DNA of 8,279 bases from Leptolyngbyaceae cyanobacterium CSSed165cm_216 (GTDB lineage Bacteria > Cyanobacteriota > Cyanobacteriia > Phormidesmidales > Phormidesmidaceae): contig SLIY01000433.1 in NCBI GenBank assembly GCA_007135385.1, forward strand, positions 1 through 8,279. Direction: 5' to 3'. Position 1 is the stretch's first letter, and each line of letters opens with the position of its first letter. Below are positions 5,915 to 8,279 of this stretch, one piece after another. The translations under genes were made by a program, and so were the position numbers. Below the pieces are notes generated by a model. That model saw only the letters and a list, made by a program, of their open reading frames with translations, did not search any database and had not been told where the DNA came from.

Positions 5915-5928
5915 TCGAGATATCTCGA
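5915..5928. promoter_or_regulatory. Perfect 14-bp palindrome, candidate operator
   Basis: TCGAGATATCTCGA is fully self-complementary and lies 82 bp before the plus-strand usp start. It is nested inside a wider inverted pair, AACTTC (5892-5897) with GAAGTT (5927-5932), and followed by TGATTTTAATCA (5932-5943), a 5-bp dyad. Symmetry like this in a divergent intergenic region suggests a dimeric regulator binding site, but I cannot match it to a known factor. Confidence 0.4.
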
Positions 5929-6009
5929 AGTTGATTTTAATCAGCCATGATTAGTGGTAAGTATGGGTCAGCATCCATAACCTCATCTCAAGGACAAAGC
6001 AGTAACCCT

Positions 6010-6480
6010 ATGACCCAATACCAGAAGATTTTGATTGCAGTGGACCAGTCTGAACTAGCCCAATCGGCAGTAAACACGGCCCAAGACTTAGCTAAAGCCC
6101 ATCAGGCTAGCTTGAGGATTCTTCATTGTTTGTCCCTGCCCTTGCCGACCCAGCTTGACTTTGGCGATCGCTACCGAGGCAATCTTAAAGAGTCTTTAGC
6201 CGTTGCTCAGCAGCAGCTCGACGACAACTTAGAGCAGACGCGCCAATGGCTCTCGGCCTTAGAAGCCGAGGCTCAAGCCAAAGGGATTGACACCACCTGG
6301 GACTGGCGGGGGGGCGACGCGGGGCCTCAAATATGCCACGTAGCAAAAACCTGGCCAGCAGATTTGATCATCATGGGGCGTCGTGGGCGAGGGCGACTGA
6401 AAGCAGCCCTGCTGGGCAGCGTTAGCAACTACGTCTTACACCATGCTCCCTGTTCAGTCTTGGTAATCCAGGGATCGTAA
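6010..6480 (+). CDS. Universal stress protein, UspA family (second copy)
   Basis: This is a 156-aa single-domain Usp protein. MTQYQKILIAVDQSE gives the first strand with D12. GRRGRGRLKAALLGS (123-137) fits the ATP-binding signature (G123, G126, G136, S137), and the final strand is CSVLVIQG. It shares SVSNYV with its neighbour's C-terminal block, but the middle regions differ strongly, so it is an old paralogue and not a recent duplicate. The middle (about 57-95) is a long, Gln/Glu/Leu-rich helix. I place the start at ATG 6010, where the family alignment begins. An in-frame ATG at 5947 would add 21 non-family residues; the nearest purine-rich stretch, AAGGA at 5990-5994, sits too far upstream to decide it. 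It is divergent from the other usp gene and probably co-regulated through the shared 303-bp region. Confidence 0.92.
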   Translation: MTQYQKILIAVDQSELAQSAVNTAQDLAKAHQASLRILHCLSLPLPTQLDFGDRYRGNLKESLAVAQQQLDDNLEQTRQWLSALEAEAQAKGIDTTWDWRGGDAGPQICHVAKTWPADLIIMGRRGRGRLKAALLGSVSNYVLHHAPCSVLVIQGS

Positions 6481-6518
6481 TGTTAGGGGGCAATCTATTA
6501 CGGCATCACCATGGCTAT

Positions 6519-6552
6519 GAAAAATAGTCACCCCAGCCCAAGGGATGACTAT
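6519..6552 (-). terminator. Intrinsic terminator of the HAD-membrane protein gene
   Basis: Read on the minus strand, ATAGTCA (6552-6546) pairs with TGACTAT (6530-6524). After one mismatch the stem continues with three further G-C pairs, closing a 7-nt loop, and the outer end runs straight into TTTTTC. It lies about 20 nt after the stop of the minus-strand gene. The hairpin could also mark the end of the plus-strand usp transcript, although no T-tract follows on that strand. Confidence 0.75.
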
Positions 6553-6572
6553 ATCAGTCCGCAATCATAGAA

Positions 6573-8165
6573 CTAATGCCAAACCCAATGGGCATTGCTG
6601 ATTAGCTTTTTGAGTTGTGGACGGATACGGATGCTTAGCCAAAGCAAAATAACAGCGAATTGCCAATTCTTTATAAATTCGATTTCATGTAGAAATAAAG
6701 CTGAACCTGCACAGATTAAAAGAAAAACAAATAACCGCATGATTTGTTCCTCAAATTCGTCTCTTTGGCCGCCACAACGGTAAATGATGTAGGGTATCCA
6801 ATCGACGAAAATATTGGCGATTAGTAGAGCTAAACCAACCCTACTAGCATTGGTAAAGACTAAAAAACTTAAATACTTAGACATCTGGAGAAATGGATAG
6901 ACCCAGATCCTGGTCTTTTCATCTAAGTAGTTATAGAAAGAATATAGAATTCGAATTGAAGCTAGAATCCCCATCCACATCGTAAAGTCGACGAATATAG
7001 ACTTTTGATCAAGCAAAAGAAAAGTATTATGAATCGAGGAGAGCGCATAATTACCAGTGTGATTACTAATATAGGTTAATAAAACACCGACGAAACCCAA
7101 GGCAGAAGCAAAAAGCCAGGGCTGAAAAAGATTCATTCTAGATTTATATTTATGGTAGGTTTCTGATAGGACAGGCTTCTTTTCATACTTTTCTGCAATC
7201 TGATCATTTTCAAAGTAGCCAATTTCATAGATACACCAAAATGAGAAAACCAAAAAGGATGTGCCTATGGCATTGACTATCGGCAGAGGGCTTATCCAGC
7301 TAATAGCTAAAACCAAAGATAGAAGATGATTCTTGATGACGACCTCATAAGTAAAATTCGACCCAGGCCTCTTCACTCGTTCTAAATAGAAAAATGGTAG
7401 ATAAATATTAGATAATGCCGGAATGTACTGGGCGCCTGGCCATTGAACTAAAAAAGGATGCTTGACCATAGCCAACAATGAAGCGTCATCTGTGGAATCA
7501 GTCACGAGAATACTATTTCTGATGGCATCGTGATCAAATTTGGTGGCCAGTAATGCTTCCTTTCCCTGGTGGCGATCAAGGCCACCCTTGAAGAAACGGC
7601 ATCCGATCACCTGTTCGGGCTGTATGGACAGATATTTAGTCATCGGCTTAATGATAAATTCAAAGCCTCTTGACGCAATGACAGTTTTTGTGTAGTGACT
7701 GTTGGCTAAGGCTCTGGAAAGACTATGATTTTCGTAGGCCTCCATCAGGTGCTTGGCTCGGCCTTGCCACAGTAGCCAAGTCCAGGGAAATACAATAGTA
7801 GCTAAAAGCACTCTTACCCAGTCTCGCGATTCATCTCCCCTCAGAGATTGAGGTAGAAAATTCCAGGGCTTTAGCTTGTCTAAAAAAAGCAGAAATAAGT
7901 TACCGATAAACTGCGGTTTTATATTGCTTAAATATTCTTCTGTGGAGTTTCTCAGAAAAAGCGTTTCGTCAAAATCAATAATCGCTAAGCTAGACTCGTT
8001 TAGATTTTCGATGAAATTAATCACCTGCTGAGCTTCGCAAGTCTTACCGTCGATCTCTTGTTTGTAAGCCAAGGCTTCGTTTTCATTTAATTCACTAGGG
8101 CTAGATTTAGCCAAACTAGTGTCGCTAGTATCTGAAATACTAGAATAATATTCTGGGGAATTCAT
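6573..8165 (-). CDS. HAD-superfamily phosphatase domain fused to a polytopic membrane domain (possibly UbiA-like)
   Basis: This is a 530-aa two-part protein. After a Ser/Glu-rich, probably disordered N-terminus (1-45) comes a HAD domain with all four motifs: I, IIDFDETLF with D64 and D66 (T68); II, S165 in VIASRG; III, K202 in HQGKEAL; IV, D223-x-x-D226-D227 in LVTDSTDDASL. A hydrophobic stretch at 117-134 lies within its cap region. From about 279 the protein is membrane-embedded, with segments near 279-315, 347-366, 390-411, 430-463, 475-495 and 500-515. The loop YFENDQIAEKYEKKP (317-331) recalls the NDxxD / K-P loop of UbiA-type prenyltransferases. That suggests a lipid-linked (polyprenyl) substrate, with the HAD part removing a phosphate, but this is inference. 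The gene is visibly AT-richer than its neighbours and contains no HIP1 octamer, consistent with transfer. No Shine-Dalgarno precedes ATG 8165. Alternatively it is a HAD protein with an unrelated membrane tail. Confidence 0.75.
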   Translation of the reverse strand: MNSPEYYSSISDTSDTSLAKSSPSELNENEALAYKQEIDGKTCEAQQVINFIENLNESSLAIIDFDETLFLRNSTEEYLSNIKPQFIGNLFLLFLDKLKPWNFLPQSLRGDESRDWVRVLLATIVFPWTWLLWQGRAKHLMEAYENHSLSRALANSHYTKTVIASRGFEFIIKPMTKYLSIQPEQVIGCRFFKGGLDRHQGKEALLATKFDHDAIRNSILVTDSTDDASLLAMVKHPFLVQWPGAQYIPALSNIYLPFFYLERVKRPGSNFTYEVVIKNHLLSLVLAISWISPLPIVNAIGTSFLVFSFWCIYEIGYFENDQIAEKYEKKPVLSETYHKYKSRMNLFQPWLFASALGFVGVLLTYISNHTGNYALSSIHNTFLLLDQKSIFVDFTMWMGILASIRILYSFYNYLDEKTRIWVYPFLQMSKYLSFLVFTNASRVGLALLIANIFVDWIPYIIYRCGGQRDEFEEQIMRLFVFLLICAGSALFLHEIEFIKNWQFAVILLWLSIRIRPQLKKLISNAHWVWH

Positions 8166-8241
8166 AGCGTTAAAAGCTGATATAGTTCATGTTTCTGATC
8201 TGTTTGTTCAATCTATAGTGGCTCTCATTCGGGTGAGATCC

Positions 8242-8279
8242 ATGCCAGCCACTCAAGCTTATGAGTTGCAAGGTATTTC
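8242..8279 (+). CDS. Start of a protein-coding gene running off the right edge
   Basis: The ATG at 8242 is preceded by GGGTGAG about 5 nt upstream and opens MPATQAYELQGI. The YELQGI strand followed by what appears to be Ser is reminiscent of the first beta-strand of ABC-transporter ATPases, but twelve residues are too few for a family call. It would be divergent from the HAD-membrane gene across 76 bp. TATAGT at 8214-8219 is a possible -10 box without a good -35. A second ATG at 8261 in another frame is less likely, having no ribosome site. Confidence 0.4.
   Translation, partial: MPATQAYELQGI

Overview
The window looks like chromosomal DNA from a cyanobacterium. The evidence is six exact copies of the cyanobacterial octamer GCGATCGC (HIP1; starts at 267, 394, 400, 1621, 3416 and 6164), a DUF3611/PIC1-type membrane protein typical of cyanobacteria and plastids, a cyanobacterial-style polysaccharide export protein, and heptanucleotide tandem repeats of the CCTGACA type. 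A filamentous Leptolyngbya- or Nodosilinea-like lineage is my guess; the genus cannot be fixed from this sequence alone.

Layout. 1-464 (minus) is the N-terminal part of a periplasmic polysaccharide export (Wza/BexD-like) protein. 465-728 is non-coding, with a palindromic repeat-like hairpin and the probable tRNA promoter. 729-802 is tRNA-Arg(CCG), followed by a 12-bp hairpin terminator shared with the convergent DUF3611 gene (890-1471, minus). Divergent from that gene is a complete TldD-type metalloprotease (1581-2984, plus). Its end overlaps a small unrecognised reading frame that runs into a region of palindromic repeats (about 3210-3400).

3400-4969 (minus) is a tight two-gene operon: a TIGR01777-type short-chain dehydrogenase/epimerase-like protein (YfcH / plastid-division SulA-GC1 type), then pdxH, with overlapping stop and start codons. 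5191-5706 (minus) and 6010-6480 (plus) are two divergent universal stress proteins sharing a 303-bp intergenic region that holds a perfect 14-bp palindrome, a long hairpin and a dispersed repeat. 6573-8165 (minus) is a visibly AT-richer gene without any HIP1 site. It encodes an unusual fusion of a HAD-type phosphatase domain with a polytopic membrane domain that may be distantly UbiA-like; its own intrinsic terminator follows. A new plus-strand reading frame probably starts at 8242.

The window is mostly ordinary housekeeping or stress genes (PLP salvage, peptide processing, stress proteins) with no obvious shared pathway. The least ordinary parts are the HAD-membrane fusion gene, the paired inverted palindromic repeats after the tldD gene, and the dispersed heptad repeats that bracket the first stress-protein gene. 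I found no CRISPR array, transposase or clearly new multi-gene system.
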